This document shows, one piece after another, positions 34,480 to 46,783 of a DNA stretch of 64,000 nucleotides (its first letter is position 1; every line of letters begins with the position of its first letter). The notes beneath the pieces were generated by a model. That model was not told the origin of the DNA. It did not search any database and was given only the letters and a program-made list of their open reading frames with translations. The position numbers and the translations under genes were made by a program. This stretch comes from Castanea sativa. Taxonomy: Eukaryota; Streptophyta; Magnoliopsida; Fagales; Fagaceae. The stretch spans positions 20,305,335-20,369,334 of the forward strand of contig NC_134018.1 of the NCBI RefSeq assembly GCF_040712315.1, read 5' to 3'.

Positions 34480-36045
34480 CCATAGGATAAGTATGTTTGC
34501 TTTTTGAATCAAGCGATTTTATTTTAATTATTATTGAAAAAGAGATGTTCATAAATAGGCTTTGTTACCTCTTTATATGGCTGGAATTTTAGAATCTGGC
34601 TCACTCAATTTGTTGCCCGATTATGACAAGTGAAATGGTAACATAATTCAATGTTTTTATTCGAAGTGTGACCTCCGAAATTAAATGTTGAAAGAAAGAC
34701 AGAAAATTTTTCTTTTTTAATCAATCTTTCACGACTATATATGGACTATCACAAATAATTCTTGGGGTTATAAGTGGCAACTTCATTACATCAACGTGGC
34801 ACCTCCATTACTTGTCATGACTAGTGGATATTACTCATATTAATTTGGATTTACTAAATATTCTACAAGCTACTGGATATACTAAAAGTCTGTTCGATAT
34901 CAACTTCAGCTTTTAACTTTTAATTTTTAGTTTTTATATACAACTTTTTTAAACTTCACTTTTTCAAATATTTTTCAAAGTACAAGTATATTTTAGCATA
35001 CTTTTAGCAAATAGTTTTCAGTAAAAAGCTAAATAAAGTATTTCCAAACGGACTCATGTATTTGTCGTTTAACTAAACCCATCTTTTTTTTTAAGAACTT
35101 AAAATTATAATGTTAGCCCAATAATTAAAAAATATATATATACCCATCTACTTATAAGATAATAAAACAAGAAAAATAGTGATATTTTTACAAATTTATA
35201 ATCAAGGTAATAATTTTTTTAAATAAAAAAAGGTAAATCTTACTTTTTTCTTTTTTTTTTGATAAATAAAATAAATATAGTAGTAAATTTTACAATATAG
35301 ACTAGACAAATATGTATAATGTTATACACATTTATTTGTTTAATTTCTAATGTAAATCTTACATTGCTAGTAAAATGTAAACTAAGAATTTTCTTAATAA
35401 AAATAATTTATAATCAATCTAATTAAAAATATTCACAACAGTCAGCACTGTATAATGTTTTATTAAATATTAAAAAAATAAAAAATAAATAAAAAGACAA
35501 AAGACAAACCCATACCCTAAAATCTAATATTTTTAAGTTGGTAAAGACCCACTCTTGTTTCAGTGGGGAAGGCCATCGGCAAGCATGCGCCAAACTTTGC
35601 TCCAAATGATCAACTTAATGAGATTGAGTTCCACGAATATGCAGGCTAGAAAGGTGGGATTAGCTGCCATTGCAGTGGCAGTATGGCACACACCAACCAC
35701 TTTCAATTACACTGTGCCCTTCTACAAAAAATTAAAAAGAAAGAGAACCTTAAACGGGCCTAGAAAACAGAAGTAGAAAACACTGAAGAAGTAACCGGCC
35801 GAGAAAACACAAAAAAGGAGAAGAGTCAAGCAAGAAAGAAGAAAACACTTGAGTTTGTACTGGTCTTGCCACCAAAAAAAAAAATCGGCCAAAGTTGCCT
35901 AAACAAACTGGAATGATTGGTACAAGGAAAAACAGGCCTGTTTTTCAAGCGAAATATATTGGTGCCGGTTTGGTGACCAGTAAGAAATACCTCAGCCAGC
36001 TAGTACGAAAACAACCAACTTGTGTAAACCCATTCCACAATCATT
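34480..36045. other. Intergenic, with a possible gene relic near 35560-35640
   Basis: 34889-35056 is a probable MITE ('gtctgttcgat' to 'ccaaacggac'). One frame at about 35562-35648 reads VGKAIGKHAPNFAPNDQ and continues to an in-frame stop. It looks like real protein but has no identified family and no adjoining exons. Otherwise AT-rich with no gene. Confidence 0.35.
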
Positions 36046-36053
36046 GTATTGAA

Positions 36054-36985
36054 TAGGGGTGTCAATTCGGGTTAACGTGTCGAGTTTGTGTCGTGTCGAG
36101 GTATGGATATTCGACTAAATGGCTCAACCCTAATCCTACCTATTTAATAATCGTGTCATGACCTTTCAACCCTAACCCGATCTGTTAATAAGGCGGGTTG
36201 ACCTGACCCAACCCATTTGACATGCTTAATAAACGAATCATATTGGGTTGATACAAATGTAACATAACCCATTTCAACTTGCATAACATTAAATATAATA
36301 TCCATCTAGAAATAATTTTTTTTACATCCCAAAAGTAGTGCATACATTTTAAGTCTTCAACCCACTTTCAAAATAATATAGTTCAACAAAAATATAACAT
36401 TCATCTAGAAATAAGTTCGTTACACTCCAAAGGAAGTGCATACACTTTAGAGAGAGAGAGAGACAGAGCAATAATCGATTTGTGAGTTGACACTTTGAGT
36501 TTGAGAATTGGGTGTGAGAAGAGTAGTACGGCCGAAATTAAAAAGAAGAAGATATTTATAAGAAGTGTTAGAAATTTAGGGTTTGTAGGGTTTAGAGATC
36601 TAGGGTTTGTAAAGTTTCAATTTTCAATTTTCAATTATATCCCTTATAAATTTTTGTAATTACTAACTTTTCTTTTTAAATTTAAAATATATGTTGGATA
36701 TAAAAGGTATTTGACAAATCTAAAATAAAATGAATATTTATTTGTTATACGAGTTAAACGGGTTATGTTAAGTAGGTCATTTTGAGTTGACACAAATAAA
36801 TTGGCGTGTCAAACGTGTCTATTGCGGATTATACAGGTTGACCTGTTTATGACACGTTTCTTATCGCATCACTTTCGGATCGACCCGTTTATGACCCAAA
36901 CCCATTAAGGCCCAACTCTAATCCGAAAAAACCCGTGTTGGATTCGTGTCATGTTCGCGGGTTGGATCGAACATTGACACCCCTA
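36054..36985. mobile_element. Non-autonomous hAT element, 932 bp
   Basis: Same termini as the 22764 element (taggggtgtcaa and ttgacacccct a). The target duplication is gtattgaa (36046-36053) and ctattgaa (36986-36993), 7 of 8. Subterminal regions share 'cgtgtcgtgtcg' and 'gggttgacc' motifs. A (GA)n run lies near 36452. No transposase. Confidence 0.87.
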
Positions 36986-37387
36986 CTATTGAATCTCTAA
37001 TTTGAAAACCATGCTTTCAATGTAAAAGATTGCTTGTCAAGTTGGTTTGCTTTGATTTTCTGCAATATTGCAAGCGATTCTAGAAGTATGGAAAAAGGAG
37101 AAATTATTTAAAAGAAAATGACAAATATTACAATATAACCTGCAAATTAGCAGGAACGCAAAACAAAACACAAACTCAACCCTCCTGAAATAAATACCAA
37201 CTAAAAACAAAATTTTACAGCCTCGAATATAACATGAATCTGGGTAGCTTTTCGATACAGGATACTTCAATAATGTTTTCTACTTCAATATAAGTGGTAC
37301 CCCCTTTGCACGTTACATATTTCATTATGCAAATGCAATGTGAAAAACATGACACGTGCTATTTTCCCAAAACATGGCCACCGATCT

Positions 37388-40300
37388 TTACATAGCAACA
37401 TCTGGATCCAATTTTCTCTGAATGGCGGCAGCAGCCTATAACAGTGGTAACGACCTCAATATATTGAATCAAGATGATTGGAAAACACAAAGTAGGGGCA
37501 GATCAAGTTTATCATACTCACCTCAAAATTTCCAATTTTGTACTGGTAAGCCATCTCCTCCCTCAGCTGAGCTTGCTCTTTCATTGCTTGCGCCTGGAAT
37601 CCAAATGGAAACAAAGTGATATAGCATGATTTGCCATCAAGTGATGGGTCAAGTAAATTAGAATTTAAGTAATCAATTGGAAACTAACCATTCCACCCTG
37701 CATTGACATCTTTAAAGCTACCACCTGTTCTTCCTTGTGCTTTTCACGTTCTCGCATTAGTTCTTGCCTGAATAGCAGAAATAATTAGAGTCCAGGTTAA
37801 GAGAGCTAATTTTTTCTTGACATTTAAAAAAAATAAATATAAAAAATAAAAATCTAAGCACAGTAAAAGCCAAACCTATGTAATTTGAAAATAAGCAAAA
37901 TAGTTACATGTCCAATTCCCATAAATTAAACTATGCCAACTGAATGAGCCAGGCAGTTGCCATCAGATACTGAACAGTCTCTACAACTTATCATTTAACC
38001 TTCTTTAACTTTATTACAACACTTCTCCTTAAAACTTCTAAGTTTTATAGAGGAAGAACCATAGCACCTTCCGTCATTTTTTAAATATGAAACCTTCAAA
38101 CTCTCCCTGTTCTGGTTATTTGAACAGTCCCTTTTTAAAACAATTCACCAAGACCAATTATTAAAGCATACAGATAAAATCACACAAGTCAAAATACTGA
38201 ATAATACCAAAATCACACAATAAAAATACTTAATAATACCTTTTCAGATGAATGTTAATACTCTCTTGATAAAGACTCTGTAAGGTAAATTTATTCGACA
38301 GTACGAACAAAATCTGAAGGAAAAAGCTGTTCTCTCAATGCTAAATATGAAAGGATGGTCAACTTTTTAGGATATAAAATTCCAAATAAGGTTCTCATTT
38401 AATTTCAGAAATAACAAGACATTCTAATAAAGATGCAATAATAATAACAATTACATTAAAAAATTTGCCAGAAATTTAGGGCAAAAAAGTTGACTGATAA
38501 GAGTAACAAAGTAGCACTTAAAATTAGCACTGGTTGAAAATTCTCAATACCTAACTGGTTTGATGCTGTTTTTGTCATGCTTTAGCTATTTGATTTGAGA
38601 CAGATGAATATGAACAAATGAAGAGGGTGATTAAAATTAAAAACAAGAATCCTTTCTTCATCAGATCAAACAAGACAAAATCACAGAACTACTAGGATGC
38701 CAGGCTCTTTGCTTCATGATTGATTCAAATAACACTGAAACATACCGACGCTGTTCTTCATCATCGAAGATAGTACGTTCTTTCTGCTGTACTTTTTTAA
38801 AACCTTTCATCTGTTCCTTTTCCATTTTACGTCTGTAATAGGCATCAAGGTTGTAATACCTGAAACCACAAACATTGAAAGAATTCATTGGCTTATTAAT
38901 AGTTGGTAAACTGGATGGACTGATTTATAATGCAAAACCTTGTATAAGGTGAAGATATCAACATGAGTGTCAAATAAGCGATTAGCACTACTCTCTAAAA
39001 TAGATAAGACGTAAACTGGATGGACTGATTTATAATGCAAAACCTTGTATAAGGTTAAGATATCAACGAGAGTGTCAAACAAGCAATTAGCACTACTCTC
39101 TAAAATAGATAAGACCGTATAACATCAACTAAATATATGAAATTAAATCCTAAAATCTTCTTTCTTTCTTTTTTTTGATGATGTGGAACCTTACCAAGGC
39201 AAGGCCCTTTGGAGTAAACCATGGAACTGATAACAAATGAGTCCTAAAATCTTCTCTTTATTTCATCCTGGCAATAAATTAAAAGGTGTATACCCCTTAG
39301 TTCATCAACCATGTGCATTTTATGATATAGACTAAAATAAATAAAGGACTGCCACATTTTTATCACTGATTTGGGCCTATTTTCAAGTACTTATGTAGAT
39401 GAAGAACCATGATGATGATGATGATGATGATAACAATAATAATAAAATCTACCCAATGGGCACCATCTGTTATAATTTCACAATTTACTCCTTAATGTAA
39501 AAGTACCCACAACCTAGTTCCAGTCTCCAATAAGCACAGGTCTCCTCACTTTTCCCTCCCCCAACCAGATCTCCTTTATTATTGGTTCAAAGCCTATACG
39601 CTCGCTCTTGCCTATGCTCTCAATGACCTGTCCATATGCTTGTACTTTTCTACATACCGAGTCACGCTTCGGCCTTGATTTCCTCCCTTTTGCCAGTTTC
39701 ACTAATGAAAACAGGGATTGACAAATAACACTTTGACTACAGGGAAAGATACACCTTCAACAGAGAAAAGACTACTCATATCCAGGAAAATTTGAGATAA
39801 GCCTAACAGAACCAGAGTCAATGAACCTCAAACTACTACTAATAAAAAAGAGAAAGACTAATTAAGTTACAACTCTGCACAAAAGAATGAAAAACAAGAG
39901 ACTATTTAACTAACAGCAAAGAAGCTCACTTTTTGGAAGGAAAAGTAGCTGTATTGTGATCCTCCATGAATCTGCCAGAACAAAGAGGCATTAGACTTTC
40001 TTTCTTTTTTGGATAGGTAATAAACATTAAACATTTATACAATACTAAAGTTCTTTTGCAAAAATTTATTTATTGGTAAGTAACACACACCCCTATGGGC
40101 TTGAACCTATGACATCATCCCTCCACCTTGCACTCACAAGGATAGCAGGTGCCATTTGAGCTAGAGCTTATTGGCTAAACATTTTTACTCAATTCAGAAG
40201 ATAAGAGGAAAAAAATAATTAATTTTACAAATTCTTTAAAAAGAAAAAAAAAAAAAGTTTCTTTTAGAGCTTAACTCAATCCAATCAACATTTTTGTGTA

Positions 40301-40604
40301 CTTACTGTTTAAACATCTGCTTCTCTTCCCAATTAGGCAAACTTTCAAGGTTCACCTGCAAAGAAATATCAAAAACAATTATCACATCCTAAGCATACGA
40401 CCAATTTGAAAAAAGAATACATATAAAGCATAAAAGTAATGCAACTCTTATGTCTTTCATCCTATGAAGCACAAACAGGGCAAAATCAAATGGTGTACAT
40501 GCCTGCATGCATATATGCTATCTCTTACCCCATGATCAATTGGATGGTAGATCCAAGCACCAGTAGATCCAATCAAATGGTGTGGATGTGCCTGCATGCT
40601 TTAT

Positions 40605-40644
<40 letters not shown>

Positions 40645-43600
40645 TTCTTTTTCTTCTTTAATAAAAAATAGGGAAAAGTTAACAGATTCCCTAAGAGCAA
40701 TAGTTTAGGAAATATTTTTAGAAACTTTTTATGGGAAAAGAAAACAGTAACTGATTTTTTTAATAGCTTTTTATATTTCCCATAAAAATAGTATCAAAAC
40801 TTTCATAAAATTGTCCATTAACAAGTACCCTAAGGAAAACCATTAACAGGAATCAAAAAAAAAATAATAATAATTCAATAAAGACAAAGGGGCCCCACCC
40901 ATGTACACATGATGGGTACAAAAAGTACACCAACATTAAGCACAAAAAGAAAAACTCTCGTGAATCTCAAATGAAAATAAATTGGACACATTAATCCACT
41001 CAAATATAGATTTGAGGAATGAAAAATTGAGATCTGGTCCATCTAGAACGGATTTCTCAGGTCCCTCGAACATTCTAGCATCTCTCACACTAAAGACACC
41101 ATATGAGACAGTGAGGGATCACATTTGAATCACACTATTGCCGCTTCTATAAAACCTGCCTTGCCAACTTGCTAGAAGCTCCACCACACCCCTCAACATT
41201 ACCTGCTGGACCCCAAACAAAACAAATACTATACTCCAAAGCTCTTGAGCAATAGGGCAGTAAATAAGTAGAAGATTCGTAGTTTCCCCAGCCAACTACC
41301 AGCTTACACATACAACACCAGTATATAACCATCACCCACCGCTTCCTGAAAATATCAACAGTCAGGATTTTTCCTCAGGCCCCCTTACTTGGGAGTTTAG
41401 GCTTCCACAAATTTTTCGAAGAAAAGGAAGATTGGGTTGAAGGGTGTAAAGATGTGAGTCCACTCCACTTCATCATATCTGACTGGAGTAAATTAGACCA
41501 TAAAGGTTACAAGGAATTCCAGTTCCAAATCCTATACAACTATACTGTTGTAACAAAACTAATATCCCAATGATGGGACTCCCCCAAAATGATCTAATGA
41601 TCAGCCACTGATGCCTCTTGTATCACATGCTATTCAAAAATACTTTTGGGAATGTCTCCCTCAATAGTTATCCTCCAGACCAAGAGTCATGCCAAAACTT
41701 TATGCAGGTGCCATCACCCACACTAAAACTACTGAACCTTAGAAAAGTATCCCATCCTGCCCCATATGTTTTTTTTTTTTAATAATAAAACTTCATTGAA
41801 AGAAAATAATCAACTACAAAGAACCAAAGCACACAGGAAGTGTGCTGAGGTAAACATGAAACCAAACAAAACTACGGTGCATGAAAAGTACAACTATTAA
41901 GCAAAGCAGGTAAGGAGTTAAAAGTGAAAACACAAAAAGCCATTGTCCACCCAAGTACAGAGAAAAGCTAGTTTCAGGCCTTGAGTTGAACTTTCGGTTC
42001 CTTCAAAAATCCAAGCATTTTGTCCCCCAAAATACCCCACATTAGACAATGAGGAATCATGTTCCAAATAATTGCATCCTACCCCCTATGTTCTTCCAGA
42101 GGCTAACCCCATGCAAACCTCAGAGCTCGTTAGAGGACCAAGCCCCCACCCTCCAACTCCCCCCCCCCCCAACAAACACACACTGCCATATTTCTGATCC
42201 ACCACGTTCCGCCACAAGGCCTCCTTCTCACATGCATATCCCTAGAGCCCATTCCCCAACACAGCCTTGTTGAGCTCAACTAAATTTCTGGTACCCAAAT
42301 TGCCACTCTGGAGTGTTTCACAGACTTTACTCCAATGCACTAGTTGATACTTAAACTCAGTTCCAAGTCCACCCCACAAGAAACCTCTCTATATAACTTA
42401 TGCATGCAGCAAGCTACTCCCATGGAAATGGGGGAAAAAAAAGACAAGTAGTAAGTAGGTAGGTTGAATAAACTATAAAGTACTCTTGATTAGTCTATTA
42501 TCTTTGGTTGACTCTCTATTTCACAATTTGACTCTCTTCTCTTCTCACCAATTCTATTTTAAGCTGATCAATCTATTTCTTTGCTATCCATTACTGTTTT
42601 TGAATATTTTCTACGTGTTTTCGAATATTTTTATGGTTATCTTTAACCTAAAAATATAGAACTAGTTGAAGGCTCTTGTCTTATACGGTTGGACATAAGC
42701 TTAAATAATATATAATTGAGATTAAACTCAATAAGGATTCAGTGTAAAACCTCATCTTTACACCTCCAATATAATATTTTCACATCAGATTTTTTCAATT
42801 AGATGAATAAGTATTTCCACACAATCAAAGCTCTAATAAAAACCTTTTCACCATGTAATTATAAAATTCTTTTGTAAAAATAAAAAAGGGCCAAAAAAAA
42901 AAAACACCATGGGTGAAGAAGAACAAGAAACACTACTAATAAAATGTTTATCAAAAAAAAAAAAGTACTAACAACTTTGCTACAGAAGCTGCATTGACAC
43001 CCTAATCATCCCCTTTTAGGTTTTGTGGTTATCATATAAAAGGATTTCCTAGATTTGGAGAAGCAGGCTGTACCTGACCTCCATGTGTGTGTCTTGCCAT
43101 TCACTGGATAGGATTAAAAGTAATTTAAAGATTATTGAATTTACAAAGACATACCAAAATTGCAGTCACCATTAGTTTGCTTGAAGTAAAGAATGTGGAA
43201 GAGGAGTATTTAGGTACACAATGCAGTAGATAGAGGCAGAGAAATTGGACTTTGACTGGACCTACATGTTAATATAAATATTTTGGTTTGAGAAACCCAT
43301 TGCCATAAGTTGCAAACAATTCTTGTTTTCCTGTTTCAATTTCTGGGTTTGATTAATAGTGAGGATTGTTGTACAGTATGCTCTGCGATGTACAACTAAT
43401 CTGAGTGAAGATCTCCTATGTCATCAAAAAAAAAAATTCCTGGGCACCAAACTATAGATAAGGATTTCACCTATTGGTGGAGGTCCAAATTAGATCTTAG
43501 GGGCATATGGGTGGCATCTCCAGCTGTTCGGCAATATTATTAAAGAATATCTTTTTCTTTTTCACCAATTTCCTTCTTCTTTTTTCCCCCTAATTTTAGC

Positions 43601-43978
43601 ATGGAATTTTATAACTATAGGGTAAAAAGGCTTTTATTAGATTTGTGATAGTGTGTAGAAATACCTATTCATCAATTTAAAAAATTATGATGCGGAAATA
43701 TTTCAACGGAGTAAAGATGAGGTTTTACACCAATTCCTTATTGAATTTAATCTCCATCTGATTTTATCATGAATACTTTATAATATGCCTATAACCAACG
43801 TTAGCCACTTGGGCCTTGGCACAAAGAAAGTGTAGCCACTCCCCTCAGAGATGGAAATTTGGCACAACCACAACCTCTATGACCCAACTTTTATCATATA
43901 CTATACTATGATAACTAATAATTTGCTATGTCTCTACCATTTCCATATTTTTGTGTGCCCCGCCTCCATGCTTCCTTC

Positions 43979-44015
<37 letters not shown>

Positions 44016-45087
44016 TCACAGCAATTATCACATTGAAAGTTAAAATTTAAAAAGCAGAGGGAATTCAAGTTTTTACAGGTGAATAATTGATTCTATGCAA
44101 AATTATCACTAGTTTACATATACCCGTTATTAATGATAATGGCTAAGGAAAATGATATGTCTTGAACATGCTACGAGATGGTGAAATTGTGAGAGATGGA
44201 ATACCTGTTTTACTTCTGCCAACCATGCAGTGAACTCTGGCCGTTTGTTCCTACAAAGTACAAAGTATCATATAAACAAAAACAGTCAATTTATTTCACA
44301 CAAAATTGAATAATTAGTGGCTAACAAGAAAAATACAATCGAAATCTTCATATTATTCTTATTTCTCGTTTTCCGAAAGAAAAATTGCCATGCATTTATT
44401 CTCTCCACAGCCAATGCTCCTAAATAATTTCTCAGCAACCAAACACAAACACAAGCCCTAACCAGTGACTTACCACATATCGGTTTCTCTGATAATCCCA
44501 TACTTCCCCCACGAGTTCGTCACCGCTCCCTTCTTCCCTCTCTCTTTCTTCTCCTTCTTCTTCTTCTTACGTTTCTCTCTCCTCTTTCTCTCTTCTTCTT
44601 TCTCTCTCTTCCTCCTCCTCCTCTCTTTCTCTTTCCTTCTCCTTCTCCTTTCTCTCTCCTCATCCTCTCTCCCTCTCCTCTTCTTCCTCCTCCTCCTCTC
44701 TCTCTCGCTCTCACTCTCCGCCTCCGAATCCGAACCACTGTCCTGATCCGACTCCGAATCAGAATACTCCGACTCAGAATCCGAACCCGAACTCGAATCC
44801 TCTTCGCTACTGTACCGCCTTCGCGATTTCCTCTTCTTTCTCCTCTCGCTTTTCCCGTGCTTTTTACTCACATCCTCTTCCTCCTCCGAATCGGATCTTT
44901 CCCGCGCTTTTCTTCGAGACTTAACGCCTTTTCTCTCTTCTCCGGAACCGGAATCTGAATCGGTACCGGAATGCTCTCGCTCTTTCCTGGATTTTCTCTT
45001 CGACGGAGCTTCGGTTTCTTCTTCTTCTTCTTCTTCTTCCTCATTTGCTCGCTTCTCTGGCAGCGCACCGTTTCGATCTTTTGCCAT
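37388..45087 (-). CDS. SCI1-like nuclear cell-cycle inhibitor, 8 exons
   Basis: Family of stigma/style cell-cycle inhibitor 1, small nuclear proteins that restrain cell proliferation in tobacco pistils. Exons (minus strand): 45087-44474, 44250-44205, 40355-40306, 39971-39930, 38859-38746, 37767-37689, 37593-37522, 37435-37388. They sum to 1,065 bases, 354 residues, all with GT-AG borders and consistent phase. Exon 1 encodes a low-complexity part: a Glu run, Ser/Asp/Glu blocks and Lys/Arg-rich tracts (likely nuclear localisation), ending YGIIRETDM. Downstream exons give NKRPEFTAWLAEVKQ, LPNWEEKQMFKQF, EDHNTATFPSKKYYNLDAYY and a Gln/Glu/Lys helical part. The C-terminus is the conserved RKLDPDVAM. 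Intron 2 is 3.85 kb and full of repeats. The assignment rests on the conserved C-terminal half; in vivo role is inferred. Confidence 0.9.
38907..39116. repeat. 105-bp tandem repeat, two copies, in an SCI1 intron
   Basis: Units 38907-39011 and 39012-39116 differ at only a few positions; both begin taaactggatggactgattt. They lie in the intron between exons 4 and 5. Confidence 0.92.
40041..40175 (-). mobile_element. tRNA-derived SINE, minus strand, in an SCI1 intron
   Basis: On the minus strand, box A 'tagctcaaatgg' and box B 'ggttcaagccc' are about 40 bases apart, followed by 'gtgtgttacttaccaataaa'. The target duplication is taaacatttatac (40028-40040) and taaacatttttac (40176-40188), 12 of 13. 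Different family from the 13450 SINE. Confidence 0.82.
40608..40641. repeat. (CT)n microsatellite in SCI1 intron 2 flank
   Basis: About 17 CT repeats. It lies within intron 2 (40356-44204), close to its 3' end on the gene strand. Just before it, 'aatcaaatggtgt' and 'tgcctgcatgc' occur twice (40480-40600). Confidence 0.9.
40672..40855. mobile_element. MITE in SCI1 intron 2
   Basis: Ends 'gaaaagttaacagattccct' and, inverted, 'gttaatggttttccttagggt', with an AT-rich interior. A relative lies near 31875-32030 (gaagttaacgaataccctaa). About 180 bp, no coding content. Confidence 0.6.
40880..42440 (-). pseudogene. LINE 3' fragments in SCI1 intron 2 (minus strand)
   Basis: Minus-strand frames from 42440 leftwards resemble the end of plant LINE ORF2: FLWGGLGTEFKY, HWSKVCETL, GNLGTRNLVELNKAVLGKWA. 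Near 42000-42060 and again near 41040-41160 comes a tail of the 'FEG(T/P)E(K/S)S' type (for example ARMFEGPEKSVLD). The tail occurs twice, so two 3' ends of related LINEs are present, nested or in tandem. All frames are broken. The orientation is the same as the host gene. Confidence 0.65.
42718..43754. mobile_element. 1-kb foldback element in SCI1 intron 2
   Basis: Left arm 42718-42869 and right arm about 43603-43754 are inverted copies of roughly 150 bases. Shared blocks: 'gtgtaaaacctcatctttac', 'gatgaata(a/g)gtatttc', 'tctaataaaa' and 'ataaaattc'. The spacer of about 730 bases has no recognised gene. The target duplication is not resolved; long arms suggest a Mutator-like or foldback transposon. 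It is transcribed as part of the intron if SCI1 is expressed. Confidence 0.75.
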
Positions 45088-45562
45088 TTTCGTTTTTGGT
45101 TTTGAAGATTTTTTATTTTACAGTGAGAGAGGGAAGGGAATACGAGCTACGAAGCAGATATGGGACAGTGATGGAGCTATTTATATTGGTTTCGGATTTG
45201 ATGTATCTGGGATGAAGGTTAAGATATGCGTTACGTCTAAAACTAGGCCCAAATGTTTTCTTTTTTTTAGAAACAGCTAAGCCCAGAATTGAATGAATCC
45301 TTTGATCTCAAAATATAGATCAGCCCACCTCTTCGTGGGCTACTCTTTTTTCAAAAGAGTTAAAAAAAAAATGTAGTGATTGTAGAAGTTTTTGAAAATA
45401 TAATGAATGTCCAAATTTTGTTTATGTAAAATATGTGTGTCATATTTTGCAACTAGACATTTCTTGCGAGTGCTCAATGGACAACATTTGGACCCGTACT
45501 TCTTAGTTAATAAATAAATCCCAAAAAATTATATATTGACTTTTTAATTTTAACAAATTAAA

Positions 45563-45646
<84 letters not shown>
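45563..45646. repeat. (TA)n/(CATA)n compound microsatellite
   Basis: TA repeats, then catacatacatacata, then TA again. About 475 bases upstream of the SCI1 start codon. Confidence 0.95.
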
Positions 45647-45758
45647 GAAAACCCACTAATGAAGCACCTTATCTTGTGAGAGAACTTTTGATTGATGCCT
45701 ATTATACTCGATTGGAATTTTTCTTCAATGATCGACCATCATATATCAATAACTCTAA

Positions 45759-45897
45759 TGGCCCGTTTGGATTGAGAAAGAGGGAGAGGAAGTAGTGTAG
45801 AATAGAGTAAATTTAGCTTAAATTTAGTCTATTTTAAGCCAACTCTACTCTACTCTCCTTCACTCTCCCTCCTTCTCCTCTCTCTCTAAACGGGCCA
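45759..45897. mobile_element. Tourist-like MITE, 139 bp
   Basis: Inverted termini 'tggcccgttt' on both ends and a TAA target duplication (45756-45758 and 45898-45900), as for PIF/Harbinger-derived Tourist elements. The interior is pyrimidine-rich. Confidence 0.78.
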
Positions 45898-46783
45898 TAA
45901 ATTAGATCGGTTTTTCCTCAACAAATTAATGCTTGGACAAATAATTTCCTACCTAACGGGGAGATAATTGGATAGATGACATAATCCTATATTTATTACA
46001 AAACCGATAGACCTTAAAAACCAGATGAAATCTTTTGTAAAAAGATGTTTGGTCTAAAAATTAAGATTTTTGCTAGTGGAAATTATTTTGTAATAGATGA
46101 TAAAGAAGAAGAGCCAATATTTTGTGAACCATGCAGATTAACACTTGTCATCTAACAAATCACATTGAATGAATAAAATTTATGAAAAATTTAATTAAGT
46201 CATTTTGATGTCAAAAGTCCCCTCCTATTTTCAGATATGACACTGTACCTCTTCAGGTTTTGATACTACAAGTCTACAACCATTTATATGAATGGAGCCC
46301 AAATACATATTTTTCAAATTATATTTTCATCTAGAATAACCTCAAAATAAGATGTCATTTCAACCAATTGTTCTGTTTCATATATATGCCCTCAACATTA
46401 AGAGACTAATTCAAAACCACTTGAATGCACAAGGCATTTTACATATTGCAAATCAAATCCTAACATTGTTTCCATTCTATATTTAGAATCACTATAAACT
46501 AGGCAAATGTTAGAAAAAATATTTCGAGTGTCGTGTAAGCATATATTATATAAAATCGTAGGGAAACAAAGGAAAAGAGAATATCAATAATCAGAATAAA
46601 GTTTTTGACATGAGTGGCATATTGTTTCATATTTTGAGTGTGGCATTCAAAAACTTAATTTTCACAAATACTAGTAGTTCAAACTGCTCGCTGAATCTTA
46701 GAACTGATCACAACAGCTAAAAGTATTTTGAAGTGTGCACTATAATTGCAGATCAATATGCCATAATCAAGCAAAAGCATCCA

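Noticed and set aside
44465..44746. Plus-strand frame rich in Ser/Leu/Phe
   Set aside because: It is antisense to SCI1 exon 1, whose Lys/Arg/Glu codons create it.
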